Below are positions 9,987 to 21,247 of a stretch of DNA of 64,000 nt, in pieces. A program made the position numbers and the translations under genes. The DNA comes from Lycium barbarum (Eukaryota; Streptophyta; Magnoliopsida; Solanales; Solanaceae), in NCBI RefSeq assembly GCF_019175385.1, contig NC_083337.1:45670938-45734937 (forward strand), given 5' to 3'. The notes beneath the pieces are model-generated. The model made no database searches. It was given only the letters and a program-made list of their open reading frames with translations, and was not told the DNA's origin. How positions within the stretch are numbered: position 1 is the first letter of the stretch; the number at the start of each line of letters is the position of its first letter.

Positions 9987-12769
9987 TGTTACACCCCAGA
10001 AAATTTCGCGTTACTAAGGATGTAGACGGCTTAATGTGAGCTCAAGGAGGAGAAATTAATACAAGTATAAAGGATGAAATTCTATTGTATTAGCATGAGG
10101 ATAGCATGAGTATGATATTTGGAATTCGTACAGTATGATTGGAATTATACGTTAAAAGATATAGCCCTCATAACAGTAAGCTGAGGTAGGGCCCACATGA
10201 GGGGTTTTTTTTATAAAGGATAGATGAAAATTTATATGGACAATACATGTGAAGTTAAACACAACTCAAGAAGGACCCTTGAGCCAAATCCAAGTGCAAG
10301 CTCTCCAAAAGATGTTTTTAAGTTACGTTTTCGGGTGATATGACTTCGGGAAGCCATAAACCCATCATTGTTTTGGAATTTGAGAAAACTACAAAAATGA
10401 AAGTTGTATATAATTGAATTAGATTTTCAACCATAGGTCGTGGGACTTCACACTACATAGGGATAAATAGTTATGGACGTTGTAAGACAGAAAGGTCAAG
10501 CTGGGCAGTGGGATCGGCCCAACCCGACTCCAAGTCGGGTCAGGCCCACTTCCCTTGCTATTTAAGGGATGTTTTAACCCTTATCATCCTTATTTCATAC
10601 CAAAAAGTCCATAACATGGTAGAGAGAGCGTGAGGGGAGTTTAGTGAGATAAAGCAAGGGTTCGATCAAGTTCGAGGCCCCGAATCGCGAGGCTCGTGAA
10701 GGATAAAGTGTAGTACGAGTTGTCGTCATCCTTTTAAGCTAAAAATTGAACTTGGGGGATGTTGGTTTCGTGGTGGTTGCTCATATGAGGTATGTTTAAG
10801 ATGTTAATGATGTTCTTACCATGATCATTGATAGAATTGACGGGTTAGAATAGAAAAAATGACGTTGAAAGTTCGGTTATAATTTTTGGATATCAAATGA
10901 CTTGGGGGCTGTTTTGGTATGATTAAATGGATAGAGTTAGTTAGATATTGATATAAAATAATTGTTGATATTGTTGTTGATGTTGTTGATAAGTTGCTAT
11001 TCTTGAATTTAGGAGAATAAAGTGTATGAAGATATCATATACAAAGCGTATACCGGGCTATTTTGGTGTATATCCTTGGGAGTTGATGCTTTGAGTTTAA
11101 AGAGGCTTATATGAGATGGTTCTTGTTGTTGTTGATAATTTAGCTGAATTGGATTTTTTGGGGTTGTCCAGTTTATAAAGGAAATGCTGTCGAAATTCCG
11201 TTAGAAATAGAGATAAGTTTAAGGGATTGATTATAAGGATTGATTGTTGGTAAATTGATATTGTTGATAGATTAGCGTGACCCGAAGATGGACTGTGGTT
11301 AGCTGGAAAGCGGTAAAGGTATGTTAAGGCTATCCTTTTCTTTCATTTTGGCATGATCCTTATCATATGAACGAACACAGTGAGCAAGCGAGTTCCAAAG
11401 ACTGTATTCTTAGATAGTGTAGAGATATTTATATCCTTGGATTCCTATGTTTTATGTCCATAACTCCCAGAGACTTTTCATACTAGCTTCTTATGTCACC
11501 AAAGGAGTTCAGAGTATCCTTTTTCGAGTTTTACATGCATTTATATATATTATATTATATATGGATCGGGCCATACGTTCCTCGGCACTATTATATTATA
11601 TATGGATTGGGCCGTACGTTCCTCGACACTACTATATTATATATGGATTGAGCCGTACGTTCCTCGACACTATTATATTATATATGGATCGTGCATACAT
11701 TCCTCGACACTATTATATTATATATGGATCGAGCCGTACGTTCCTCGGCACTATTATATTAATGGATCAAGCCGTACGTTCCTCGGCACTATTATATTAT
11801 ATATGGATCGGGTCGTACGTTCCTTGGCACTATTATATTATATATGGATCGGGTGGTACGTTCCTCGGCACTATTATATTATATATGGATCGGGCCGTAC
11901 GTTCCTCGGCACTATTATATTATATATGGATCGGGCCGTAAGTTCCTCGGCACTATTATATTAGATATGGATCGGGCCGTACGTTCCTCGGCACTATTAT
12001 ATTATATATGGATTGAGCCGTACGTTCCTCGGCACTATTATATTATATATGGATCGGGCGTACGTTCCTCGACACTATTATATTATATATGGATCGGGCT
12101 GTACGTTCCACAGCACTATTAATTATATTATAACCTCTGCCTATCATACACCACAGAGTCAGTTTCAGTTATATAGAGTTACACAGATATTCTCAGATGT
12201 TAGCCACAGATGCATTCAAATATTGAGACTGGTTTTCATGATTCATCTGTACTTGATGTTCTTATGCCTTACAAACTCGGTACATTGTTCGTACTGACGT
12301 CCCTTTGCCTGGGGGCGTTGTGCTCATGCCATACAGTCCCAGATTGTTTTGCAGGTAAAAGTATTCAGCTAGGGTGGTTGTCTATCAGCTTGGATTGGCA
12401 AACTCCATTTTCTTTTTGGAGCAGTGCTGAGTCATTATGGTTATCATATGTGTGTATGGGTATGTCGGGACCCTGTCCTGGCTCATATGATTCAGGTGTT
12501 TACTCTTAGAGACTTTGCAGACAGTGTCCTGTGGTCAGTATTTTGAGATGTCATGTGTTGAGTAAAGCGACCATGTAGTTAGTTTGAGTTACTCGGTGTT
12601 TGATTAATTGAGTATCGTTCGCAAATTTCTATGGTTTGACTGAAAGTACTTTATTATATTTCCAAAAAACTTTATATGTGTAGTTTCATTGTGTTAATAC
12701 CAGAGGGTTCGATCAGCTCTAAGTAAGGGTTGGATGCCCATCATGCCCTGATGAGATTTGGGTGTGACA
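9987..12769 (+). mobile_element. Element C: 3' LTR (Tekay-like Ty3/gypsy), 2.8 kb
   Basis: It starts TGTTACACCCC after a PPT and ends GGGTGTGACA, giving near-perfect short terminal inverted repeats. It holds a candidate promoter region (inverted word CCCGACTCCAAGTCGGG near 10525, then TATTTAAGG at 10560), a 41-bp minisatellite and, at 12267-12330, the block TACTGACGT-type/TGCCTGGGGG seen in the other Tekay-like LTRs. Its right edge abuts the protease reading frame of A2 (element A2 resumes at 12770), so C inserted into A2. The 5' LTR of C is not in the window. Confidence 0.8.
11560..12125. repeat. 41-bp minisatellite, about 14 units, in the LTR of C
   Basis: Units follow ATATGGATCGGGCCGTACGT then TCCTCGGCACTATTATATTAT. 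I count 14 GGAT(C/T) starts from 11566 to 12091. Because the repeat contains no stop in several frames, it creates overlapping open frames with peptide repeats (VRSSALLYYIWIG and similar). These look like artefacts of the DNA repeat. Confidence 0.95.
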
Positions 12770-12987
12770 ATAATAACATCAAAATCAATCATATCTAGCT
12801 CAATTAGATCTGCTATGGTATGGTGGTCACAAACTATCACAACACAGTCTCGGTATACCCGCCTAGCTATAACTGGATCACCAACTGGCGTAGACACCTC
12901 AAAAGGTTTAATTAACTCGAGCTCTATCCTAATCTTCCCGGCAACAAAGGGCGTAACATATGATAAAGTGGAACTTGGATCAATCAA
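12694..12987 (-). pseudogene. Element A2: protease fragment, cut by insertion of element C
   Basis: On the minus strand from 12987 it reads LIDPSSTLSYVTPFVAGKIRI through LIELDMIDFDVII, homologous to the A1 protease. The active-site motif is DPSS where DPGS is expected. Homology stops exactly at 12770, where GGGTGTGACA (the end of the C LTR) begins, so the last residues of this frame belong to C. It encodes the retropepsin of a Tekay-like polyprotein and is non-functional. Confidence 0.8.
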
Positions 12988-14384
12988 TGCATAAACATCA
13001 TGGGAGGAAACGAATAATATACCTGTAACAACATCAGGAGACGTCTCGCGGTCCTATCTACCAGCCAATGCATACACGCGGTGCTGAGGACCGCTCGAGC
13101 TGGATGCTCCACTCCCCCCCTACCTCGCCCTGTTGGCGTCTGAAAAACTTTCCCTGAAGGGCGCACTGCAGAAGAAGAGCCAGCCACAGACCCTGTAGGC
13201 TGAACCTTACCTGTACCTACCCTCATCGGGCACTTACTCATCCTGTGTCCTGACTGCCCACAAGTATAGCAACCATCTGAACCCAGCTGACACTGACCTG
13301 CATGTAAGTTGCCACACTAGGTACATCGCGGCAAAGAGGGCCTCATCTAACCTGACTCTGGTCGGTACTGAGAGCCTGACGCTCTAAAACTCTGGCCCGC
13401 TCCGGAATAAGAAGACCGATCAAACGTCGGACCTAGAAACCGCGGATATGCACTCTTTGCCGGCTGATAAGAATATCTGGAATGCTTTTTCCTGTATCCT
13501 CCCCTGAACTCACCAACCATATGAAAAGATCTAGCCCACTTACCACGGCTCTGGTCACGCTCACGCTCTATCATCCGCTAGTGTTTACAGTCCTCCAAAT
13601 TTTGTGCATACGCCTGTATACGGGAGATGTCTAGGCCTGGCTATAGTGCAGCAGTCATGCACTCATCTATCAAGTGTGGCCCTAGGCCGACCACAAAGTG
13701 ATGAACTCTATCCTCCATCTCAGCCACCATGGTGGGGGCATATCTAGCTAAGGAATCGAAGTGTACACAATACTCTTGCGCATTTATACTGCCCTGATCA
13801 ATACGTAAGAACCTATCTATTCAGGCCCGTCGGACCTCTGGAGGTAAATAATGGCGAAGAAAAGCATCTGAGATCTCTCGCCACACGGCTAGAGGGGCAT
13901 TCTCTCCCCTATATAACTCCCATGCCTGATACCACTATATCGAAATATCCCGGAGTCTATATGAAGCCAACTCCACTGACTCAACCTCATCCGCATGCAT
14001 AACCCTCAAGGTCCTCTACGTACCATCAATGAAATCCTGGATCTCCATATTTTGCTTTACCACAGAAAACTCGGGAGGACCTAACCTAAAGAAGGTCTTG
14101 ACACTCGAACTACTGGCCCTGTCTGCTGGGTCAACACTAACTCCCTGCCGATGTGCCTGGGCGGCTACTAATCTGGTTAATAAACGTATAGCATCCCGTA
14201 CATCCTGGACCTCTGCATCTGGCTGAGGAACTGGGGCTGGTGCTGGAGGCAGGGTATGCAATGTCTCAGATGGCCCTTCACTCTGAATCTCATCCTGGGC
14301 CCTTGTGGCCTGCCGAGTATGGCTAGTGGCCTCACCTGTCGCTCTTTTGCCATTCTGGGCAGCTGTAGCTTTCTTGCGACGCAT
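12988..14384 (-). pseudogene. Element A2: gag of a Tekay-like Ty3/gypsy element, degenerate
   Basis: It starts at ATG 14384-14382. The first 122 residues are open: a basic N-terminus (MRRKKATAAQNGKRATGEAT), a Pro-rich linker, an RLLTRLVAAQAH helix, then FFRLGPPEFSVVKQNMEIQDF, the start of the capsid domain. The remainder is in several frames (13347-13574 has RERDQSRGKWARSF-type basic stretch) and the zinc knuckle region near 13250-13330 is damaged. It is a close relative of A1 gag at 617-1820 in the same orientation. Confidence 0.8.
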
Positions 14385-14569
14385 CGTTGAAATCAGAACA
14401 ATTCATCAAAAGCGAACGCTTAACACAGGGCTCTATCGCATAATCTAAGAGAGAAAGAATGACATCATCCTAAATGTCCTGTAGCCTCCTGTTTATAAGT
14501 GTGGTGCACAACACGTCCATAAACAAGACTCTACTAGACACGGTCTGTAGACAACCCTCGGACGAAACG

Positions 14570-14581
14570 ACTCTGATACCA
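14570..14581 (-). promoter_or_regulatory. Primer-binding site of A2 (initiator Met tRNA type)
   Basis: The minus strand reads TGGTATCAGAGT, eleven of twelve bases of the canonical tRNA-iMet PBS, four bases from the LTR edge at 14586. Confidence 0.9.
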
Positions 14582-15289
14582 CTTCTGTCATGACCAAAAC
14601 CGATGAGCCATGGCGGGAGTTTGACCTCTAATGACCAAACACCCCTAAACACGTATTGGAAACATACTGAGCATCAAAGGCCCATAAATGGCATAAACTG
14701 ATCTCATAAGAGTGGAACATCAGACTCTGTACAATCTGCAAATATAAACACAACATGCGGAAGAAAAGTGCAAGCCAGCTAGGCTGCTACATATACTGTA
14801 CACAAAAGAATAGGAGCCGACAAGGCTACATTGTTTAACTAAAACATACTACTGTCTACAGACCTCTACTGGAATGAAAGCTGTAGAAAGGACGGGACAG
14901 GGCCCCGTCATACCCATATGTATACATATCTCAAAAAGGGGCATACCAAAACTGACTGTAGCTCCTGATCAAATAGAGTGTAATGACCACCGCTAGATCT
15001 AGAGGTCCTACTGAGCTGGACCACCTGTTTGTCTCCCTGTACCTGCGGGCATGAACATAGCTCCCCGAGCAACGGGGGGTCAGTACGGATAATGTACCGA
15101 GTATGTAAGGCATAAGAACAACATATATACATAAGAATCATGGATAAGATCTGAACTCATAAACTGAAATGACTGATTGCATGTACTTGTATGAACTAGT
15201 ATCTGCCTAAATCTGCATAAATCTGTATAACTGACAATGCCTCTGTGGGCACATAATATGCATGCTCATACCTATCAATGATGGTCGTG

Positions 15290-15560
15290 CATCTATATAC
15301 GTGTGCGTATATAACGCTTGATATGTGTGCTTATATAACGCCTGATGTATGTGCGTAAATAACACCTGTAAAGCCTCTATAGCATCTTATCATATCATAT
15401 CGGCTCCTCTACAGCCATAATCAATAGAATCATCACAGTGGTGGTGCGTATATAATGCATATATCTCTTCTCATACTTTACATATATATCTAATATTCGC
15501 GTATATAACGCCTTCTGGTCACGGGTCAATGTACATAAATACATAATGAATGTAATGCAT
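15290..15560. repeat. Dispersed/tandem GTGCGTATATAACGC repeats in the A2 LTR
   Basis: At least five imperfect copies of GTGCGTATATAACGC(C/T)TG occur (near 15304, 15325, 15349, 15444, 15497), the first three tandem at about 22-24 bp. They fill the same part of the LTR that holds other minisatellites in A1, C and S. Confidence 0.7.
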
Positions 15561-16144
15561 GAATAAACTGTATGCATAGAACTGGCTACATAAGACTGGA
15601 CCCATGAATAGAAGGATCACTCATAAATATGGTACATGAACATCAAAGACTGAAGTGTTTCTAACGCTTCTAAGAGAAGAGTAGTGTGGAAGCTCACTTA
15701 CTCACTTGTTGGATCATATCATAGGATTGTGACAAAAGAAAGAAAGGATAGCCTTAACATACCTTGAAGTATACTCAATCATCCCACTTCTACCTCTCGA
15801 ACCTGCAAGTCTACAATTAAGACAACATAGGGCTTAACGATTTGTAGAATATATTTTCCTTATAAGCTTACAACTCTTCAACTTCTCATTCGATCCACTG
15901 TCAACCACAATATCCACAACACGATGACAACTATTACACCTCGGGAATTCCCCCGTGAACGTACAGTGAATAGACTAACGAAGAATATGAGTATATGATG
16001 TTTTAATAAGAAGGGAATGACGTTTGACGACCTTAAGTAAGATTTCAAAGGCAATTGCAATGAAAGGTAGGTTATGCTCCACAATGACTAATTATAGGTT
16101 TTGGAAATGTGAAAAAGTTGCACGTTTGCATTCTGGCCAGTTGG

Positions 16145-16395
16145 TCGTAAAATGAAATACGGGCCGTAAAGTGGTATACGGTCCGTAAACTGCCATGTCG
16201 TATTTCAGCTTCCAAAAACTTCAACTTTCTGTCAAATGGTGGAATGGTTAAAGAAGACTTGGAATACGGACCGTAAACTGAGTCGTAAACCACCATGTCC
16301 TCAGCCTGACTTTCTGTTTCTGTCAGCCTTAAATACGACCACGAAATATGGTCCGTAAACTAGAATACGGACCGTAAACTGTGTTTACGACCACT
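16145..16395. repeat. TACGGnCCGTA inverted-repeat array in solo LTR S
   Basis: Copies include TACGGGCCGTAAA, TACGGTCCGTAAAC, TACGGACCGTAAAC (twice) and partial forms such as CGACCACGAAATATGGTCCGTAAAC. Arms TACGG/CCGTA pair around one central base. The same motif fills the LTR and UTRs of the unrelated Athila element E. Confidence 0.85.
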
Positions 16396-17559
16396 GTGCA
16401 CTTTCGATGACTGTTCATTTAAGATCAGATTTTGGGTTATTAATAAGAGACCAAGTTCATTATTTCATTTCCACATGACACCCCCTTCTCTCTAAAACCT
16501 TTCTCTACATTTATTCCACAAGGATTCAAGGATTATTAGTGAACAACAACATAAACTAAGTGAATCAAGTATAAGAAAACCTATTAAGGATCATACAAGT
16601 CAAGAAATCTCATTGGAGATAAACTAGGGTTTTGCTCAAGTGGAGTATTATCAACCAAGGCTTGTTCCTATGACATATAAGGTAAGATTTATGATGTTTC
16701 TATGTTGTTTAAGGTATTTAAGAGTTGAAATGCTTGGATTGTAAAGATGTATCGCAAAATGGGTCATGAATGTGGAATAGTGCCATTTTGAGAAATAGTT
16801 TGAATTGAGTTATGAGTCTTGATGTATTGTAATGTAGATGTGTTATAAATGATGTTGAGAACATGAGATGAACAATTTACGTGAATGGACATAGTCGTGA
16901 GTTATGGCCATGGATATGGATGATTAAAAAGTGAGTCTAGACTATGGATAATGTGGATGAATAATGACCATTGTTGTAGTATTGTGAATGTATTGTTGAC
17001 GTTTGAGAGTTGAAATACACTATAGAGGAATGTCGTATAAATAGAGGAGACGTTTCCCGATTTTCTCTAGTTTAGTCATGTATGGTAGCTATCGATTCTA
17101 ATGATAGTATGACTTTAATGAAGGTAGAAACGTGAGCTTCAGAGGAGAACGTGCAAGTGGTAAATAGTTGAACGGAAAGGTATGTAAGGCTAACCCTTCT
17201 TTCATAAGGCATGGTTCTTTGGCCAAATATCTAACTCTTCTATGAGACTATGATGTCCTTCAAATGACTTGTTGTCCCGAGCTAGTAAACTCATGATTCT
17301 TGATACGCCACGATGGTACTAATTCCCTCGTATGACGAGTAAGCCTATAAAGATAAGGGTGATGAATGACGATAATAGTAACAAGGATGTTGATGACGAT
17401 TATGGTAATAATGTAAATAGTAAAGATGCTTATGAGCTATTGTGTAAATGTGTCTATGTATGACTATTATGGAACCCCGAGCTTATGAGGCCGGGTCAGA
17501 TATGTAAATAAGTATGTATATGATTACGTAACGCGCGCACACCTCTGCAGATGGTACAG

Positions 17560-17655
17560 ATAACCCTGACGCCTTGGTAAGGCCAGGTAGATGTAACCCT
17601 GAAGCCTTAGTAGGGCCAGGTATGAGTAACCTTGAGCCTTGGTTGGCCAAGTATG
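17560..17655. repeat. Tandem repeat of about 32-35 bp in solo LTR S
   Basis: Three imperfect units contain TAACCCTGA(C/A)GCCTTGGTAAG followed by GCCAGGTA. They are followed by a degenerate TATGATACGA-type tract to about 17810. Confidence 0.75.
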
Positions 17656-17920
17656 TGTGAAACACCGATCCTACATGGTCGGGTATGCTATGTAAATGCT
17701 ATGTATATGATATGATTATGTATACGATATGGTTACGAGTATGAATACGAATATGATACGATATGAATATGAATAAAGGTATGTATACGAATACGAGTAC
17801 AAATACGGAATGGAAAGATCCTATGCACGGCATGTAAGTTCCTATGACGATGATATTACTATCTCCCATCTTGTGCTATTTCTCATGTTGCTTATTATGC
17901 TTCTATATTGATATTGATCA

Positions 17921-17995
17921 TGCTTTACATACTCAGTACATTCTTCGTACTGACGTCCTTTTGTTTGTGAACGCTGCGTCATGCCCGCAGGTGCA
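17921..17995 (+). promoter_or_regulatory. Conserved LTR block in S (TACTGACGTCC ... CATGCCCGCAGGT)
   Basis: CTTTACATACTCAGTACATT followed by CTTCGTACTGACGTCC and GCGTCATGCCCGCAGGTG is nearly the same as C at 12267-12330 and, in reverse, A2 at 15035-15115 and A1 at 2475-2550. Conservation amid otherwise variable LTR sequence suggests a cis function, unidentified. Confidence 0.6.
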
Positions 17996-18434
17996 CAGGG
18001 AGACAAACTCGATCCATAGCGGTATTCTCGGAGACCACCTAGCAGAGCTCCATTTCATTCGGAGCCATAGCTTTTGGGTACTTATTCTTTTGTGAACATA
18101 ATTATGGGCATAGCGGGGTCCTGTCCCGCTTATGTGATGTGTTATACTCTTCTTAGAGGCTCGTAGTCACGTGTATATGGTTAGCTATGTCTGGCCTTGT
18201 TGGCCTATATTTTGTATATTATTTTGATAGCCTTGACGGCTCATGTACATTGACGTGGTATAGATGCCAACCATGCTATGAAAACATTGTCGTCCAATGG
18301 GACTAGCATGAATGGTGATTAGAAATGTATGTTTAATTATGTGGCTCACCTAAATGTAAGTGAAGTGTAAGCCAAGGGGTGCTCGGGGTGGGCTAGCACC
18401 GGGCGCTCTTCGTGGCCCTCTAGACGGGTCGTGA

Positions 18435-18435
18435 C

Positions 18436-18508
<73 letters not shown>
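18435..18508. repeat. Compound microsatellite (AC)n(AT)n
   Basis: About 23 AC units followed by about 14 AT units at the junction between solo LTR S and the resumed A2 LTR. Confidence 0.95.
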
Positions 18509-18511
<3 letters not shown>

Positions 18512-18919
18512 AAATCCATTCTCAATCATCTCTTAAAATAACCCTAAGTCACTATCTTGTCTTTCATCAACTTACCACCCCCACAAATACCCCTTCTTTA
18601 CTTAGAATCACTAAAACTCTTGATACTCAACTTAAATATAAGGGTAGAAATCATTTACATACCTTAAGGGGTCAAAAATCCCAAGAATCACTTCAACTTC
18701 AACTCTCTAAACTTCACAACCTTGAAGAAACCCTAGAAGCAACCTTCTTCTCCACAAGCTCGGGTTTACGGGGTCCGGGTCTTGTCAAATCTTCACTAAT
18801 ATGATAAAAAATATTGGGAGAGAATATATTAGGGTTTTTTCTGATTTGGAAAGGAGGAAAATATGAAATAAGGTCGTGAACCACCTATTTATACTTGGAA
18901 GCCAATAAGGCTATAGTGG

Positions 18920-19070
18920 TCCGGTTCGACGAGCGGGTCGACGGCCCGTCGATGTGTTGACGGTCCGTCTACTTGCTTTCTCGACCTGCGCCTGCAGATG
19001 CAAGGCTGCGGAATCCTGTCTACGCCACACATCGACTGTCTGTCGACTATGTCGACGACCCATCGACAAT
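18920..19070. repeat. GTCGAC/GACGGnCCGTC cluster in the A2 LTR
   Basis: It contains GGGTCGACGGCCCGTCGA, GACGGTCCGTC, CTGTCGACTATGTCGACG and ACGTCGATTCGATTCG, upstream (minus sense) of the TATAAATA at 18893-18886. It is the counterpart of 6250-6400 in A1. Confidence 0.6.
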
Positions 19071-19287
19071 GACTGGGGTCCTGCAGATTTTTCTGATTCA
19101 GTTCAGATCACGTCGATTCGATTCGCTCAACTTCTAACTCTATAAATTGCCAGGAATATCAGCTGGTACCCTCATACACGGGGTAAGGCATTTTCTACCT
19201 CCAAACTCGAGCTCAGGTCTCTATTCCTAGGGAAAACCCGACTAGGAAACCATAGGTTCTACCACTACGAACACGAGAGGTGTAACA

Positions 19288-20155
19288 AAATCCGTTGCCA
19301 TTCTTTGGCTTGCTGATCGAAGCAAAGGGAAAATGGTGGCGGCTATCTAGGGTTTCATACTCTTTTCCCTAATTAGGCCAAATAAGGTCTGTTTGGGTTG
19401 AATTCATGCTTATATGTGTGATTGGGCTAGGTCAGCTCTTTTTGGACTGGGCCTGGCCGAAAAATTTAAGGGGAGGAGGGCTTGGACCGAATATACATGT
19501 GTATATGCGGTACACATATGTATATGTGTATACCCCATATGCACACATGTATATATAGAGGGGAAAAACACAAGTTTATTAATGGTCCAATTGGAAGCAA
19601 TGACAATTAAAAACTTTCAATTATAGCCTACTTAAAATTAATTAATCAATTAATCAGTTTTTAAGACACGGCCAAATGTGTAAAAGAACTTAAATTGCAT
19701 TTATAACCTTAATTAACTTAAACCATGAAATTGGATATTTCAATCATGACCATAATTAACTAACAATTGATTATTTCAATTGTAGCCGCAACAAATCATA
19801 TAACAGGAAATTTTCAGATATAACCAGAATTGAGCACCTAACTAATCATGATTAATATTTAAATTGTAAATGCAAGCTATGATTATGTAAAATTGAAATT
19901 GAGAGGTAAAATGATTATTTATTTACTTAATCAAATTTCTTGAACTAAACAGAGTAAAATATTTACCATTTTCATATTTGATAATTTAAACAATTAGTTG
20001 AGTAATTGTTTTGAATTATTTTCTGATTAATCTTGATTGTAGCAAAATATGTAAATTACTTTTAAATGACTGACAATATATATATTTGAAGGTATTTTTT
20101 CAAATGAAATGGCAAAATATTATCGAAATAATTTCATAAAAGTCATTTCGTTTAT
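19288..20155 (-). mobile_element. Element D: part of the 3' LTR of an Ogre/Tat Ty3/gypsy element (left of the LINE)
   Basis: AT-rich noncoding DNA that becomes continuous with 26369-26469 once the LINE is removed, ending in GGTCTCAACA, the reverse of a TGTTGAGACC LTR start next to a polypurine tract. It contains ATTAATCAATTAATCAG-type AT words and TATACATGTGTATA-type palindromic stretches near 19490-19550. No gene seen. The left end of the LTR is not identified because A2 begins at 19287. Confidence 0.55.
20140..20155. repeat. Left target-site duplication of the L1-type LINE
   Basis: AAGTCATTTCGTTTAT matches AAGTCATTTGGTTTAT at 26369-26384 in 15 of 16 bases, bracketing the LINE. Confidence 0.85.
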
Positions 20156-20244
20156 TTTTTATTTTTATTTTTTTAGGGGAACCACCCAGATCCAAAATTA
20201 GATCCTGGGTGGTATTTTATTAATTGCAAAACAAAGTACAATTA

Positions 20245-20259
20245 GGGGGGGGGGGGGGG
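20245..20259. repeat. Poly-G tract in the LINE 3' UTR
   Basis: Fifteen consecutive G on the plus strand (poly-C in the LINE transcript sense), in the 20179-20512 3' UTR, which otherwise shows no coding potential. Confidence 0.9.
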
Positions 20260-20512
20260 ACTTAAACCTTATCCCTAACAGTATGAAACCGGACATTTCC
20301 AGCTCTATGCATGCTTATGTACAGAGCCTATGTGCACTAAATGATGCATGATTCTTCTACACAAGAAACTATAAACCTATATGAATACTAAAATATGCAT
20401 GTTGCCTATGTACAGTTTCCACCACTCACTAATTTTTAGTTAGTGTTGAATGGAAACTGTATCACAATAGTTCTACTAATGGATCCTACTCTACACTATT
20501 AAGCTACAAAGT

Positions 20513-21184
20513 TCATGGGGGGTCGAAATAGAAATGAGTACTATTTTGAGGTTTGTTTCTAATGCTTGGCAGCCCCCATCTATCTATGTTGATGATGCCT
20601 CTCACAGATTTAGGCAACTCCTGAAAGCTGTTGAAGACCATAGTGTCATTGGTATTGTGGCTTAGTTGGGCAAGCTTGTCTGCGACTTGATTTGCCTCTC
20701 TTAAACAGTGTTTTGTTTGTATCTGATGATGGTGTAACAACCTCTGTATCCAGTTCACTATTGGGCTGATGTTCCACGGGGATTTGATTTTCCTTTGAAT
20801 AGCCTGAATCAATAATAGAGAATCTGCTTCCACTATTATGTTGCTCCAACCATTAGGCAAACATAGATCAATACCAAACTGCAGAGCTTTAGCTTCAACC
20901 CAATTGCTTGTTCCCTTGCCCAAGTTAATAGTATATGCAACTAATAGAAGCCCTTTGTCAGTTATGATAATCCCCCCACCCCCACAATCATCTCCTCTAC
21001 AGCTTCCATCACTGTTGTGTTTAATAAAACTAGGAGGAGGTGGATACCATTTAACCATTTGGTATTTCATCATTGTGGACTTACTATTTAGTCTGTTACA
21101 CATAGTGTACCAATCAATGTCCTTGTTGACCAGAGGAAACTGAGTTGTAATGATCTGCATAAGATGGGAAGTTATATTTTTCAT
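20513..21184 (-). pseudogene. LINE ORF2: C-terminal RNase H domain
   Basis: This 223-residue stretch holds a plant-L1 RNase H (RVT_3-like) domain: HNSDGSCRGDDCGGGGIIIT (first Asp), NWVEAKALQFGIDLC (Glu), NIIVEADSLLLI (Asp) and HCLREANQVADKLAQ near the end. It degrades RNA in the RNA:DNA hybrid. The frame differs from the RT region, so a frameshift near 21436 separates them. The start given is the first Met of the open stretch, not a real initiation site. Confidence 0.85.
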
Positions 21185-21247
21185 AGACTAGCTGAAACTG
21201 AAGTTTATAAAGCTGAATCTGATATTGCATCTTGCCTTCCATATCTC

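Larger units (their letters stand above)
15932..18436 (+). mobile_element. Solo LTR S (Ty3/gypsy, Tekay-like), plus strand
   Basis: It begins TATTACACCTCGGG, related to TGTTACACC, and ends CGGGTCGTGACA, with A2 LTR sequence on either side and no internal region, so it is a solo LTR left by LTR-LTR recombination. It is 2505 bp. The five flanking bases are ACAAC on the left and ACACA on the right, not a clean duplication, because the right side has become an (AC)n tract. It contains a TACGGnCCGTA array, a tandem repeat and the conserved TACTGACGTCC block. Confidence 0.75.
14586..19287 (-). mobile_element. Element A2: 5' LTR, interrupted by solo LTR S
   Basis: Plus-strand edges are TGTCATGACC at 14586 and GAGGTGTAACA ending at 19287; on the minus strand the LTR therefore starts TGTTACACCTC. 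Collinear with the A1 LTR on both sides of the S insertion (14586-15931 and 18437-19287). It contains a minus-strand TATAAATA at 18893-18886 with a GTCGAC-rich cluster upstream. Transcription would run leftward into A2 gag. Confidence 0.8.

Noticed and set aside
11447..12297. Long overlapping open frames with repeated peptides, like a repeat-protein gene
   Set aside because: They come from a 41-bp DNA minisatellite within an LTR, occur in all frames and lack any start or regulatory context.
19414..19626. 70-residue plus-strand open frame
   Set aside because: Lies in the LTR of D and shows no recognisable domain; composition follows TATACATG-type low-complexity DNA.
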